A stretch of DNA of 64,000 nt from the NCBI GenBank assembly GCA_001566295.1, contig KQ964266.1, forward strand, positions 310,001-374,000, given 5' to 3'. This document shows positions 21,596 through 32,800 of this stretch, in pieces (the first letter of the stretch is position 1; every line of letters begins with the position of its first letter). This DNA comes from Microdochium bolleyi. Lineage: Eukaryota; Ascomycota; Sordariomycetes; Xylariales; Microdochiaceae. Made by a program: the position numbers and the translations under genes. The notes under the pieces were generated by a model that did not search any database, was not told the DNA's origin, and saw only the letters and a list, made by a program, of their open reading frames with translations.

Positions 21596-23851
21596 ATGGA
21601 CGGCAAGATGAAGGACAAGAAGTCGAGCGGCGAGGCGAGGCCGTCGTCAGCCTCGAAGGACAACTCCTCGAGCAATGGCTCTGCTGCTGCTGCGCGGGAC
21701 AGCTCCGCGCACAAGAGCCCCAGAAAGAGGCGTAAAGTGAACCACGGTAGGCAGCACACCTTTCCCGGTCAGCCATGTGTCGTACAAGACGCTTTTCTTC
21801 TGAGCAACACTGACCAGCCTCCAAATGGCTGCCCGTAACGAGGACCTGTCCGCCTGACGGTGTGCTCTTGGCTATCCTCTTGACTTTTTACAAAGGCGTC
21901 ACCGCTCTCGCTCTTCTCCTTGCCTTGTGCTGACCTCTGGCATTGTTTCCATAGCCTGTGTGTACTGTCGCCGCTCGGTAAGTACACGGCCGCACCGGTC
22001 CGTGCTGAGGATCTATTGGTTTCACAACTCCGCGTATATGCGCCCTTGGGGAATCCCAACCTCCTCAAGCTCCCGCCCACTTGTGAAACCATGGGCCCTT
22101 CACTGTGGAGCGCCTGCGTTCGAGCCCGAGTAAATGCAAGATTGCTGACCGGATCTGTATGGTGGTGTGCAGCATATGACGTGCGATCTAGTATGTAAGA
22201 CCTCTGTTCTTGGGCCGGCTCTCAACCCGTGGACATTTCCTTTGCCATTGTCGGGACCTTGTGTGGACACTTTGACCAACGGTTGTCTGAACAGGAGAGA
22301 CCTTGTACGAGATGTATCAAGCGAAATATTGGCCATCTATGTCACGACGAGCCGCGCGACCCTGACACGAAGAAACCAAAACCTGTTCGCTCCTCTTCGA
22401 CGACAGGCCACGATGAGACAGAGACGCAGCCAGACATGGCTCAAACCTCGATCGATCAGAGCTCCGGTTCAATGGCACCACCAACATTCGATACGCCCGC
22501 TCAGAAGGAGAATTACGGAGCTGGTACAGCCGGTCAGGCCAACCCTCTCACGCTTGTAGCACAGTCACCCGTCTCCGCCTTGCCAGCCGGTGGCTCAAAT
22601 CGAAACCTTGACCAATGTGAGTCGTTGTCCAACGCCAGTCGCCGGGCTCTAGGCCGCCGTTGAATTGCAAGCTGACCACTCTTGCCCATAACATCAGTCG
22701 CCGGCTTTTCCGATACTTGGCTCAGTGGACGAGGCCAGTTTCATGACATGCATAACTACAATACACAGTACTTGCTCACCCCGGAGGTGCACAGCGAGTT
22801 CAACCTCCTCAACGATTTCCTGAATACCAGTCTGCTTGACGACAACGCCATGCTCGACGATTCAAATGGACTTTACCGAGCGAATCACTCGAACCAGGCA
22901 GAGTTGGCCAGCTTCCTGACCGGGGCCGCCGGGCACGGTCTCCTTCCTCAGAGTGCCCTGCAGCCTGGCTCCATGGGACCCCCAAATGCTGAGCATGGGG
23001 CTTCCATCTCGCGGCCAGCGAGCACCCTGCCGCCAGACAAGACTCGAGAGTTCTATCTTCAGGCTGCAGATCCTTCTGGCAATGATACACCAGAGGAGCG
23101 CATGCAACGTGTCCTGAAAGCAAAGTATGATGCCGGCATGCTGAAACCCTTCAACTACATCAAGGGTTACGCGCGACTGGGCAAGTACATGGACGGGCAC
23201 ATAGCTCCGGCGTCAAAACAAAAGATCCTGCGTCAGCTGGATCGCTTCAGGCCAAAGTTCCGTGAGAAGGCGCAGGGCCTCACAGATATGGAGCTCATCT
23301 ATGTCGAGATGTGGTTCGAGAAGTCGCTGATGGAGTATGACCGCGTGTTTGCCGCCATGGCTGTGCCAGCATGTTGTTGGCGAAGGACAGGCGAGATCGT
23401 GAGGGGAAACAGAGAGATGGCAGAGCTCATCCACGTCCCGACAGACAGCCTCCGAGATGTGAGTGATAGGGTCAACAATGACGACCGGGCGTGCTTGGAA
23501 ATTCCCTAATGCTGACCATTATGGACGCAGGCAAAACTGTCCTTGCACGAGATCCTCACTGAAGACTCGTTGGTCCGCTACTGGGAGGAGTTCGGCACAA
23601 TCGCCTTTGATCCAGCGCACGACACTTTGCTTACAGCATGCGCCCTCAAGAGTCCAGACGATCAGTCGAAAGACCCCATTATCAATTGTTGTTTCTCTTT
23701 CATGATTCGGAGGGATGAGCATAAGATGTAGGTTCAAACCGTCTCGATCCTGTTGTTCTGCAACCCCCAAGCTCTCGACACTGACCATGCCTTTGCATCC
23801 AGACCCAGTTTGATTGTCGGCAACTTCCTTCCGCATGACCCAGCACATTAA
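21596..23851 (+). CDS. acuM: AcuM/Rds2-type Zn2Cys6 regulator of gluconeogenesis
   Basis: Seven exons: 21596-21746, 21955-21977, 22173-22190, 22295-22616, 22698-23458, 23531-23727 and 23803-23851; 506 aa. All phases close. The Zn2Cys6 cluster is assembled from three exons, including a 23-nt and an 18-nt exon: NHACVYCRRS + HMTCDL + ERPCTRCIKRNIGHLC, preceded by a KRRKVN nuclear-localisation-like stretch. The C-terminal half contains the PAS-like domain of this family (PACCWRRTGEIVRGNREMAEL to the end). The paired AcuK/AcuM factors activate PEPCK and fructose-1,6-bisphosphatase genes when carbon sources are gluconeogenic. I favour AcuM over AcuK because of the CVYCRRSHMTCD and GHLCHDEPRD signatures; this choice is from family knowledge. 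Confidence 0.85.
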
Positions 23852-24428
23852 AATCAGAGTCTCTGTTCAATCTCTCAAAGAGGACAACCGAGATATATAT
23901 AGACGTCCTAGCGTGATTGATCTCCAAGAAGCTCGATTATACAAATGATAATCCTGCGCAGCACACACCTCACTTTTCAGTGGTTAATGCAAACTGGGGG
24001 ACACTGCGTAGCAGCAACTGCTAGAGTATAGGTTGCATCGTATGTCTTTTGCATGTGGCTTCGCTTTCCGAGAAACGCTGTGTGTGATTATGGTTTGCTG
24101 AAGGAGATGGGCGTACGCCGTGCAGATGATGCTTGAGGTGTCACTGAGGAAGGCACGACTGGAACCCTCGCGCCTTCCCAGATCTGCACAATGGCACCCA
24201 TTCTCCTGCACCGACATGGCAACACAACAATGAAAGCTTCGCCCGCAACTGACTGCCCTCTTCCCTTACCATACCGGCTCCATGCGCCTCGACTCGATGC
24301 TTCGCCTCACAGCCCAGCAGTGCCTACACTCGTCCTGAACACGACGCGCCCGCCGAACCTGTGTGACTGCAAGGCGGAGTCAATGCTACGACTGCGGAGA
24401 CGTCCTGAACTCGAATGGTCCTCCCATC
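23852..24428. other. Intergenic: promoter of SPO22
   Basis: Contains the 3' UTR of the acuM-like gene and the upstream region of SPO22. An ATG at 24191 opens an unrelated 92-codon frame that overlaps the SPO22 start region in another frame; it could be an upstream ORF. Confidence 0.4.
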
Positions 24429-27400
24429 ATGCCGTCATCACGCGATTTCCGCCCAGTCTCGGTGGATAACCGCGTCAAGTCGATCATATGTACTTTTTTA
24501 TCCACTCCAGCTATCACTGTGTCCCTGAGCGCTCACATTCGCCCGGTCTAACTTCAGCTTTCTCCTATGACCTGCGCAGAGACTTGCCGCAGGCGACCGA
24601 CGCAGCGTCCATCAAAGCCCTCGAGGCCAAGCTCGAGAGCCACATCCACGCCATCAAGTCGTACTCCCTCAAGAATCCAGGCTTGGCCCTTCATCAGCAG
24701 CTCGACACGGAAGGAACAGCACTGTGGAATGCTTGCGTGCGTCTGAGACGTGAGCACCAGCAGGAAAGTGGTCGCGGGTCCGCCGACACTAGTGTATCAA
24801 ATTCTGCTTCCAGACTCTTCACCCTTGGGCGGTTATATGCATTCATGACCCTGGCGCTCACGCAAAGTGACAACAAGCACGGCGACAATATCAGCAACAC
24901 TCTACGTCTACAGAGGCTCGCGATCAAGACGGGGAGATCTTGTGTAGGTACGAACGCTCACACGACCGTCCTGCGCATCATACTAGGCTTGAAAAAATAA
25001 CATGCGGAAACATACACGGCAGACGATGGCGAGGTTGCTCTCGCCTCAGATGTGCTGCGGAAAGCAGTCGAGTACAAGGACGCTTTGGCCAAACTCAACG
25101 AGGATCGGCCAGAAGACCAAGGCCCATCTGTACAAATACTGGAGGCAGAATGCTGGGTACTTCAAACTGCAATAGTACGTTCTGCGTGTAGCTGAGATCT
25201 TCGCTGCGCGCATTGGCTGACAATTGATCAGGCCTGGAAAGACAACCGTCTTGATCTCGCCGAACACTATCATGCCAAGCTCGAGGCCTTCGAAGATCAG
25301 ATGGGCACCGAACTCAATGAAAGACTAGCAGACACTTTATTCGCCATGGGGCAAGGCTTTTCAGCACGAAACGACTGGCTGAGTGCTACAAAGTGGTTGG
25401 GGCGAGCGCAGGCCGCGATCAACAACCCTGAATTGCATCAGCTGTCAAGAGAAGGTGCAGAACTTCGGCTCGCAATTGTCAGGGCCCTGGTCCATGCTCA
25501 TTTGCGTACAGAAGATCCTGAAAGGCTGGATAAGGCAGAGAGTCTGGTTCACTTTCTGGAGAGCGAACTTGGCGACACGTTGATGGTCCTGCTTTTGCGA
25601 CTGGAGATTCTCGTTGCGACACCTGCAGAGAGCTTCGACAGCTCATCATACGCAAGCGTGATCAGGAGGATGATTGCGACAACTGAGCTGACCGACGTCA
25701 CGTTCAAGGTGATGCTTCACCACATTCGCAAACTCGAGGACAAGAGCCCGAGCACTGGCATGGCGCTTCTCGATCAGTTTTTGCAGGTCAAAGTCCTTCC
25801 TTCTGGCCGCGAAGAGTGGATTGAACGCATTACAGTACTTCGCACCCACCTCACGACAAGTCACCGTGAGACTGAGGACGCACCAAAATCTCTCACGATG
25901 CTCTTCGACAACATCAAGGCAGCGACTCAGAAGCCACTGTCCGCCACCGTGACCAACGCGATACAGACAGTAGGTTATACCAAAATTCACTCTCTCCAGG
26001 CCGCTGCTAATTTTTCGATCCAGCTGTTGTGGAAGAAGGTTGATGCGAACTACTCATCTGGCAACCATAATTTGGCTGCGACATGGTGTCAAGTCGCACT
26101 GCATCCTGTACTCGAGCAGTGTGGACCACTGAACGCTGCCAAGATCTCAAGGTCGGTCAACTCTTCCCACCAGCAACAAAAGCTCAGGGCTGACTGAGCC
26201 TCTCCAAGGAAGCTTTTGATGTGCGCCATGGAAAGGAATGACCTAGAAACAGCCATGCTAACCCTTCGGAGCATGGGCGAATCAGCACGACAAGAGCCTC
26301 TCACATTGTTCCTCGGCTTCAAGATTGCTATTCGAAGCAGCGACCAAGCGATGGCCCAAGAATGCCTGGAATCGATTGCTCGTCAGGCTTCAACAAACAT
26401 GCAATACCTCTACGCCTGTTGTCTAGAGGCACAGAGAAGCAATGAGAAGAAGTGCGTGGTCAGCGCGTTGCAGCAAATTGCTCGAAAGTATGAGCACAGC
26501 TCGCCTGGCGCTGTCAACCCTCCGGCCCTACTTCGCAGCATTATCCGCCTACAGGCTTCGCTCATGGACGAGCACATCAATACCGGAGTGGAGCTTGCGA
26601 CATTGCCGGAGGACATCTGCGACACGTTTGAGGCTGGTAAGTACGAACCAGACAGGGCTTGCGTGCTCATAGAGACTGATGCGGTTTCTAGCCGTCAACG
26701 TTATGAAAGGCGATCCTAGAGACCCCCAAGGCGACAAGATTTTCACGATCGCCGAGCTAGACTGGTTCTGCAAGAACGCATACAACATCGGCCTGGAGCA
26801 TACCGCAACGTGGGATGTCGGCCTCGTTGTTCGGATTTTCAACGCCTGCATCTCGATCATGAAACACTACCCAAAAGATATTCCAGCACAGCTGGAGTGC
26901 GACATCCACCTTCGAAGCATGTTCGGTCATTTCATGGTAGCCACTGCACTTCTCGCTACAGCACGTGCCCAGGACAACATCGAAGCTCAGCTTCAAAACT
27001 ATCTAGTCATGCGCAGGCATATCAAGGCCTTTGGGGACGGCCTTGAAAGGGAAGAGACAATCCTGGATCCCGTCATTGTCGATGATCTCGAGCTAAAGCT
27101 GTCGGCGCTGCTGGTCTTTGACTTTGAGGGTGCCATCTGCCTCAAGTGTTAGGACGACTTGAGCAGCATAGTGCTGCAAAGCAAGGCCTGTAAAGAGGTG
27201 GTTGCTCTACAGGCAATGGCAGATTGTCTACTACGAGCAGTCGACGTTCCCAGCCAAAGTAAGCTCGGACGTTTCATTTCGCTCATTGCCGGTTCTGACG
27301 AATATTTCTGCAGCTCTCTATTCCACACTTCGCAAGATCATCAACGAGATGTGGGAACTGCAAAGGTTCGGCTCTGACAGGCTCGCAAAGTACATGCGGT

Positions 27401-27762
27401 GTCTTTTCCAGGCGATGCTGCCTTGCAATCCCGACTACTCACTACGCATCATCGAGGAGGTGGAGATATGTATCAAAGATGCTTCTCAGGTGAGGTGTTT
27501 ATGGTTTCCATCATGTATACTCTCGAGACTGACAATTGGACCGAAGAGCGACAAGGCATTCCCCGATAATGAGGTCGAGTGGTTCATCGCGACCGCTTTT
27601 AACCATGGTGTCGATTTGTACGGCAGCAACGAAGACGAGCTGAGCAAGAAATGGCTGTCTCACGCGATGACGCTTGCACACTACTACCAGGATGGTGGTG
27701 TCATGGAGAAAGATCTGCAAGAACGATGTACGAAATTGCACTGGGATGCAGCGGAGGAGTAA
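24429..27762 (+). CDS. SPO22: SPO22/ZIP4-family meiosis protein with internal in-frame TAG
   Basis: Eight exons: 24429-24489, 24558-24947, 25023-25174, 25232-26151, 26209-26636, 26692-27258, 27314-27489 and 27547-27762. Introns are 55-75 nt with CTAAC/CTGAC branch sites, and all phases close. The protein is built of helical TPR-like repeats across its length and matches the SPO22/ZIP4 family, the meiotic chromosome-axis factor of the crossover-promoting (ZMM) pathway. A TAG at 27150-27152 stops the frame after 803 aa. The same frame continues through three more correctly spliced exon segments for 165 aa to TAA, giving 969 aa. The sequence across the stop reads ICLKC-[TAG]-DDLSSIV; Trp there would satisfy the TPR consensus W4-x-x-L7. 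The donor of the intron at 26152 (GTCGGT) is unusual, but the frame demands it. Without decoding of the TAG the C-terminal repeats are lost. Confidence 0.88.
27137..27166 (+). promoter_or_regulatory. Strong hairpin with in-frame TAG in loop (SPO22)
   Basis: CTCAAGT (27141-27147) pairs perfectly with ACTTGAG (27157-27163). Inside, G27148-C55 and T49-A54 can close over the tetraloop TAGG, with G27156 bulged. Outside, CTG (27137-27139) pairs with CAG (27164-27166) across a bulged C. This is the most extended of the four TAG hairpins, and the adenosine has the UAG context. Confidence 0.75.
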
Positions 27763-27914
27763 TTCGTGTCACGCTTGCAGAAAGGCGATTAAGCTGGAGA
27801 CTTTTCGTGTGTGTAGAGACAATCCCACAAAGCTCCGTGTCATGCTCCTACCGAGAACGTTGTCCAACATTGGTGACCTTTGATTCGATGTTTGGTATCC
27901 GCGGTTGACTCGAG

Positions 27915-29159
27915 CTAAGTGGTCTTTTGCAACAACATCTGCTTTACAGTAGCCGTCATCGGCGTGGGCTTGACACCTACTTTTCTCAGCAACCTTCCCA
28001 ATGTAGGATCGTCGACTAGACACTCCCCATCCCCAAGTGCGGCATACGTGCTGACCCACCACTCTACGCCTGGTCTGCTCTCGGCACCTTGGCGGGCGGT
28101 GTAAATATTGACGTGTTCGTCCCTCGGAACGATCTGTACCTCGATCTTTGGCGGCGACTGCTCGACAGCGCCTTGAGATTTTTCAGCAGCAGCAGCGGCG
28201 GCAGCGGCAGTGATGACATCCGCGAGCTCGGAGAGCGAGAGAGCCTCGGAGGCCGGGGTGGACAGGTAGAACGTCTTTCCACTAAACTCTGCCTCGCGGC
28301 CACTACTGCTCGCCAGCGACGCGAGCACGAGCGCGTTGCCGATGCCCAGGTCCTTGATGGAGGTCCAGCTGATCTTGCCGTCGCCCGCGAGCTTTACTAC
28401 CGTCTTGTTCTCCCTCGTTGGTGATGCGGAGGAGGGAGATGAAGAAGAGGAGGAGGGGGAGGCGGACATGTAGCCCGGGATGTCAAAATAGCCCATGTAC
28501 AGCGGCCAGCTCTCGTTGTACAGTCCCTCGCGAATCACCGTGGACTGCAGCTTCCCGCTGTCGCGGAGCTGGGCGAGATAGGATTCCGTCCGGAGGTGCG
28601 CACGCATTACGCCTGCCTTGGACGTTCCTCTGCTCTTTTCATCATTACCGCCTGCTGCTGCAGAAGAAGAAGAAGAAGAAGAAGGAGAAGCGAAGCTGGG
28701 ATGCCACCCGAAGGCGAGACTCGAATACACGAGGACCTGCACGCCCGCGGCGACGGCGGCGTCGATGGCCGCGACGTGGTGCTTCTCCCTGCCCTGGCCG
28801 GGCCCTGCTTCGTTGAAGTCCATGGATATCCGCGGGGTCGAGACGAGGAAGAAGACGTCCACGCCCTGCAGGGCGGCTGTGAGGGTCTGCGGGGAGTCGA
28901 AGGTGGCGTGCCGCACTTGGATCCTGTCTTCTTCTGACGAACCCACGGCTGGTGAGGAGGAAGAGGAGGACGACGAGTAGGTGGAAGACGAGGTCGCCGC
29001 TAGTGTCTCCCACGTCTCGGACCCGGGCTGGCTCGAGGTCAGCGCGACGATGTGCGAGGCCGGCTGCAACCTGTGCTCGAGAAGCGCGCGGAGAGTCGCG
29101 CCGCCGAGTTTCCCGGAGGCGCCGATGATGGCTATCGTCGGTGTCGTTGTCGGTGGCAT
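27915..29159 (-). CDS. NmrA-like NAD(P)-binding protein
   Basis: Intronless, 414 aa from ATG at 29159; the frame is open 17 codons further upstream without a better start. The Rossmann dinucleotide motif is IAIIGASGKLGGATLRALL (residues about 9-27, GxxGxxG type). The fold of the NmrA/isoflavone-reductase-like extended-to-atypical SDR family follows (GVDVFFLVSTPR, VLVYSSLAFGWHPSF, IREGLYNESWPLYMGYF). Typical members are NADP-sensing regulators or oxidoreductases; catalysis is uncertain. The coding sequence is interrupted by four low-complexity runs (three poly-Ser, one poly-Ala) at presumed surface loops. It lies tail-to-tail with SPO22, only 152 bp apart, and ends on TAG. Confidence 0.85.
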   Translation of the reverse strand: MPPTTTPTIAIIGASGKLGGATLRALLEHRLQPASHIVALTSSQPGSETWETLAATSSSTYSSSSSSSSPAVGSSEEDRIQVRHATFDSPQTLTAALQGVDVFFLVSTPRISMDFNEAGPGQGREKHHVAAIDAAVAAGVQVLVYSSLAFGWHPSFASPSSSSSSSAAAGGNDEKSRGTSKAGVMRAHLRTESYLAQLRDSGKLQSTVIREGLYNESWPLYMGYFDIPGYMSASPSSSSSSPSSASPTRENKTVVKLAGDGKISWTSIKDLGIGNALVLASLASSSGREAEFSGKTFYLSTPASEALSLSELADVITAAAAAAAAEKSQGAVEQSPPKIEVQIVPRDEHVNIYTARQGAESRPGVEWWVSTYAALGDGECLVDDPTLGRLLRKVGVKPTPMTATVKQMLLQKTT

Positions 29160-29846
29160 TTTGGGGAAGTCTTTTTCTTTGTGTTCTTGTTTTGAAATCG
29201 TTGCAAGCAAAGAATCAGAGAGAGAGAGTGTGTCGTGTAAATGAAGGCGACCGAGGGGCCTCTCTGTAGGCGAGGAAGACCACTTTTTGATCTCTGTTTC
29301 CGCTGCTCACAGGTACATTGGATGTAAAGACTGTTTCTGGGTAGGGAATCGAGGATGTGTTGCAGATGCTTTATTGTGAAGTCGATTCACTCTCATGCGA
29401 GTCACGGTGATGGCTGGAGCGCGGTGGGATGTTGCTTGCTAAGCCACGCCTCCTCGTGCGGAGAAGACCCCAAGTTTGGAGAAGTGAAGTCAAGGGAGGG
29501 GAGAATGTTTTCCCCACCATATGAATGATGACGTTGTGACGACGATCCCTGATGATCATAGAGCCCCTTCTGGATGGGAGCACAACGCGGGAAACGGGAA
29601 AGTCAACCTCGCAGAGCTTTGTTGTTGGGTCAATATAGACATGAAATAGTCGGCACAAGTTGACATTGCTAGTATACAAGACTATTTGGTATATTCAGGA
29701 TAAACGGCAATTATCAATCAAATACTTTGTTCAAATGCAAAATTACATATTCTCTGGTGTCCAAAACATTTCCAGTGTACCGAGCCAGTGCTGCCGAGAA
29801 GAGAGAATAATCTGAAGCGGGAAAGTTGCGCTTCCATCAAAACAAC
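29160..29846. other. Intergenic: nmrA-like promoter and XDH 3' UTR
   Basis: An AT-rich stretch lies at about 29630-29780, at the XDH 3' end. No gene is supported. Confidence 0.5.
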
Positions 29847-32800
29847 TCAGATGGCAATGAAGAAGTTCTTTTCGCCGTCCTTGGGCACGACACGGGCCTT
29901 CTCCATGATCGGATCCACGCACGACAACCTGATCCTCTCAGGCGTCGCGGGACTCTCCAGCTTCAGGAGACCGTCAATCTCTTGCTTCTTCTTCTTCTCC
30001 TCGTCACCCTTCGCCTCCGTCGCGGCATCCCCGACCAAGCCGCCGCCATTCTCCGCCAGCGTCGCCCGCACGCCGTACTGCGCCCTCGCACCCTTTAGCG
30101 CGTCGCGGATGGCAAAGAAAACAGCGCTGCCCATGAAAAGCGGCGGCTCACCGACGCCACGACTGCGCTGGATCGTGCGCAGGTTCTCCCACGTCACGCC
30201 CTTCAGCAGACTGACGTTGAACACTTGCGGGACGTCTCTGAACCCGGGGATCTTGTACGCGCCAGGGCCCTTGGTGAAGAGACTGCCCGCCGCTGGGCCG
30301 TTGCGCAGCCACAGCGACTCCTCCATCGTGAACAGACCCATGCCCTGCACGAACGCGCCCTCGATCTGCCCGTAGTCGATGGACGGGTTGATCGACCGGC
30401 CGACGTCCATCTTGATGTCCGCGCGCAGGCACGTCCACGTGCCCGTCAGGCAGTCGATCTCGACCTCGGCCGCGGTGACGCCCTGCGTGAAGTAGAAGAA
30501 CATCTTGCCCGTGTTCTCGCCCCAGGTGTACCCGATCTCTGGCGTCTTGTAGAACCCGTTGGCGCTGAGGTTCACGCGGTCAAAGTACGCGGCGTGCGCG
30601 AGGTCCTTCATCGTCGCGTCCGGGCCGAGCTTCTCGCGGTACGGGGCCAGGCGTGCGTTGAGCTGCTCGCAGGCGTTCCAGACTGCGTAGCCGTTCAGGT
30701 CCGACGAAGCCGAGGCGGCGGTGGGAGAACTGTTGGCGACTGTGTTGGTGGACGTGTCCGAAATGTACACGTTCTCCATTGGCACCTTGAGCGCCTGCGC
30801 GGCCAGAGTGATCATCTTGGTGTGCAGGCCCTGGCCCATTTCCGTGCCGCCGTGGGCTACGAGGACGGACCCGTCGTGGTAGATGTGCACGAGTGCGCCG
30901 GCCTGGTTGAACCAAAGCGCAGTGAAGGATATGCCAAACTTTGTCGGGATCAACGCGAGCCCGCGCTTGCGCCACTTGTGCGTCCCGTTGAACTCGGTGA
31001 TCGCCTTGCGGCGGTCCGCGTAGTTCGACTCCTCCAGCACCTGCTTGTACATGAGCGGGACGTGCCAGTCCTCGATGGTCTGATTGAAGTGCGTCGTCTG
31101 GCCATCCGCGTACATGTTGCGCTGCTGGAACTCCTCGACGGGGATGTCTAGCCGGTCCGCGACCTCGGCCATGTACGACTCGGTGATGAACATGCCCTGG
31201 GGGCCGCCGAAGCCGCGGAAGGCCGTGTTGGACATGGTGTTGGTCTTGCACAGCCGGCCCCGGACGTGTACATTGGGGATGTAGTAGCAGTTGTCGACGT
31301 GCGTCATGGCGCGCTCGCAGACCGCCGCGCTCAGGTCGAATGACCAGCCCGCATTGTTGAAGATGTCGACGTCGAGAGCCTGGATCTTGCCGTCCTTGTT
31401 CACGCCGAGCTTCCACTTGGCGAGGAACGGGTGCCGTTGTCCAGACATGACCATGTCCTCATCGCGGTTCAGCATGCACCGAATCGGCCGCTTTGTCTTT
31501 TGTGCGGCGAGTGCGCACATAGTACTCAGAGCGACACAGCGCGTCTCCTTGCCTCCGAAGCCGCCGCCCAGACGCTTGACACGGGCGACGACTTTGTTCG
31601 AGGCCACACCCAGAATTCGGGCCGCAAAGGCTTGCCTATGTATGCTGTTAGTACTTGTGCCCAGAGAATGGCCGCTTTCTATAACTCACGTCTCTGTCGG
31701 GTTCTGGCTGCTAGACCAGATCTCCATCTCGCCATCCTCGGGCTTCGGGATTGCCACAGTAGCGTTGGTCTCGAGGTAGAAGTGCTCCTGACCTCCCATG
31801 CGCGCAATGCCCGTGAAGGTGTAGTCACTGTTCTTGAAGCCCTCCTCGGTGTCGCCCTTCTTAATCTCGCGGAAGAAGTTGTGGAAACTCTCCTGCTCGA
31901 TGGCCTCCTCCATTGTGAAGATCGCTGGTAGGTCTTCGTACTCGATCTTGACTGCCCGCACACCCTGCGCAGCTTTCTGCTGGGATGTGGCCAGTACCAG
32001 CGCGATGGGCTGGCCTGCATGGAAAACCTCGTCCTCGACAAAGAACAAGTCGTCGAAGTTGGGTGCTCCCCATTTGTTGTCCTCAGGTTTGTGCAAATCG
32101 TTCTTGTCCACGACGTCTACCACGCCCGGAATGTCCAGCGCTGCAGAATAGTCGATCGACTTGATCTTGGCGTGTGCTCTCGTAGACAACACAAGGCATG
32201 CGTGGAGCTCGTTTTTCATGGCGGGGATGTCGTCCGTATACTGGGCCTCGCCAGTGCACTGCTTCAGAGCCGCGACGTGGTTCTTGGCCTTGCCGAGCGT
32301 CTCCATGGCGTAGTCTGCCGTACTCTCCTCGTCTCTCCAGCCTGACGACAGAGCCCTCTCGAGCTCCTCTACGGCCTGGCTATCTCCATCCTGGCTTTCC
32401 GCATTGAGCTCGCCAAGGCAATCCTGGTAGAATCGGTAGAAGAAGCTAAGAGCGAGCGCACGCCGGTACGATGCCATGCCCCCAGGAACACTGAAGCTCA
32501 GGTTGAAGTCCTCGCCCAGTGCTCCCATCGCACCTTCGAGCGTGTCCGGGTGCGCAAACATCTTGCCCTGCAAATACTCATTGGTCTTCTTTGCTGCAAC
32601 CGTGAACGGAGCCATACCGCCGAGTACCAAATTGCAGTGCTCCACCGTGCCCTTCTCATCAACCTTGAGGTGGAAAGCGCCAGTAACAATGGCAATATCG
32701 TCGTCCTTCCTCTTGGCCTGCTTGTAGGCTCTGAAGTAGTCGCCCTTCTCGCGATTCACTGGGATGCGGATGGCGGCGATGACCGCGTCACTGGGCAGTG

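Noticed and set aside
30225..31151. 308-codon plus-strand open frame inside XDH
   Set aside because: Antisense shadow of a conserved molybdopterin-domain exon; no domain-like sequence.
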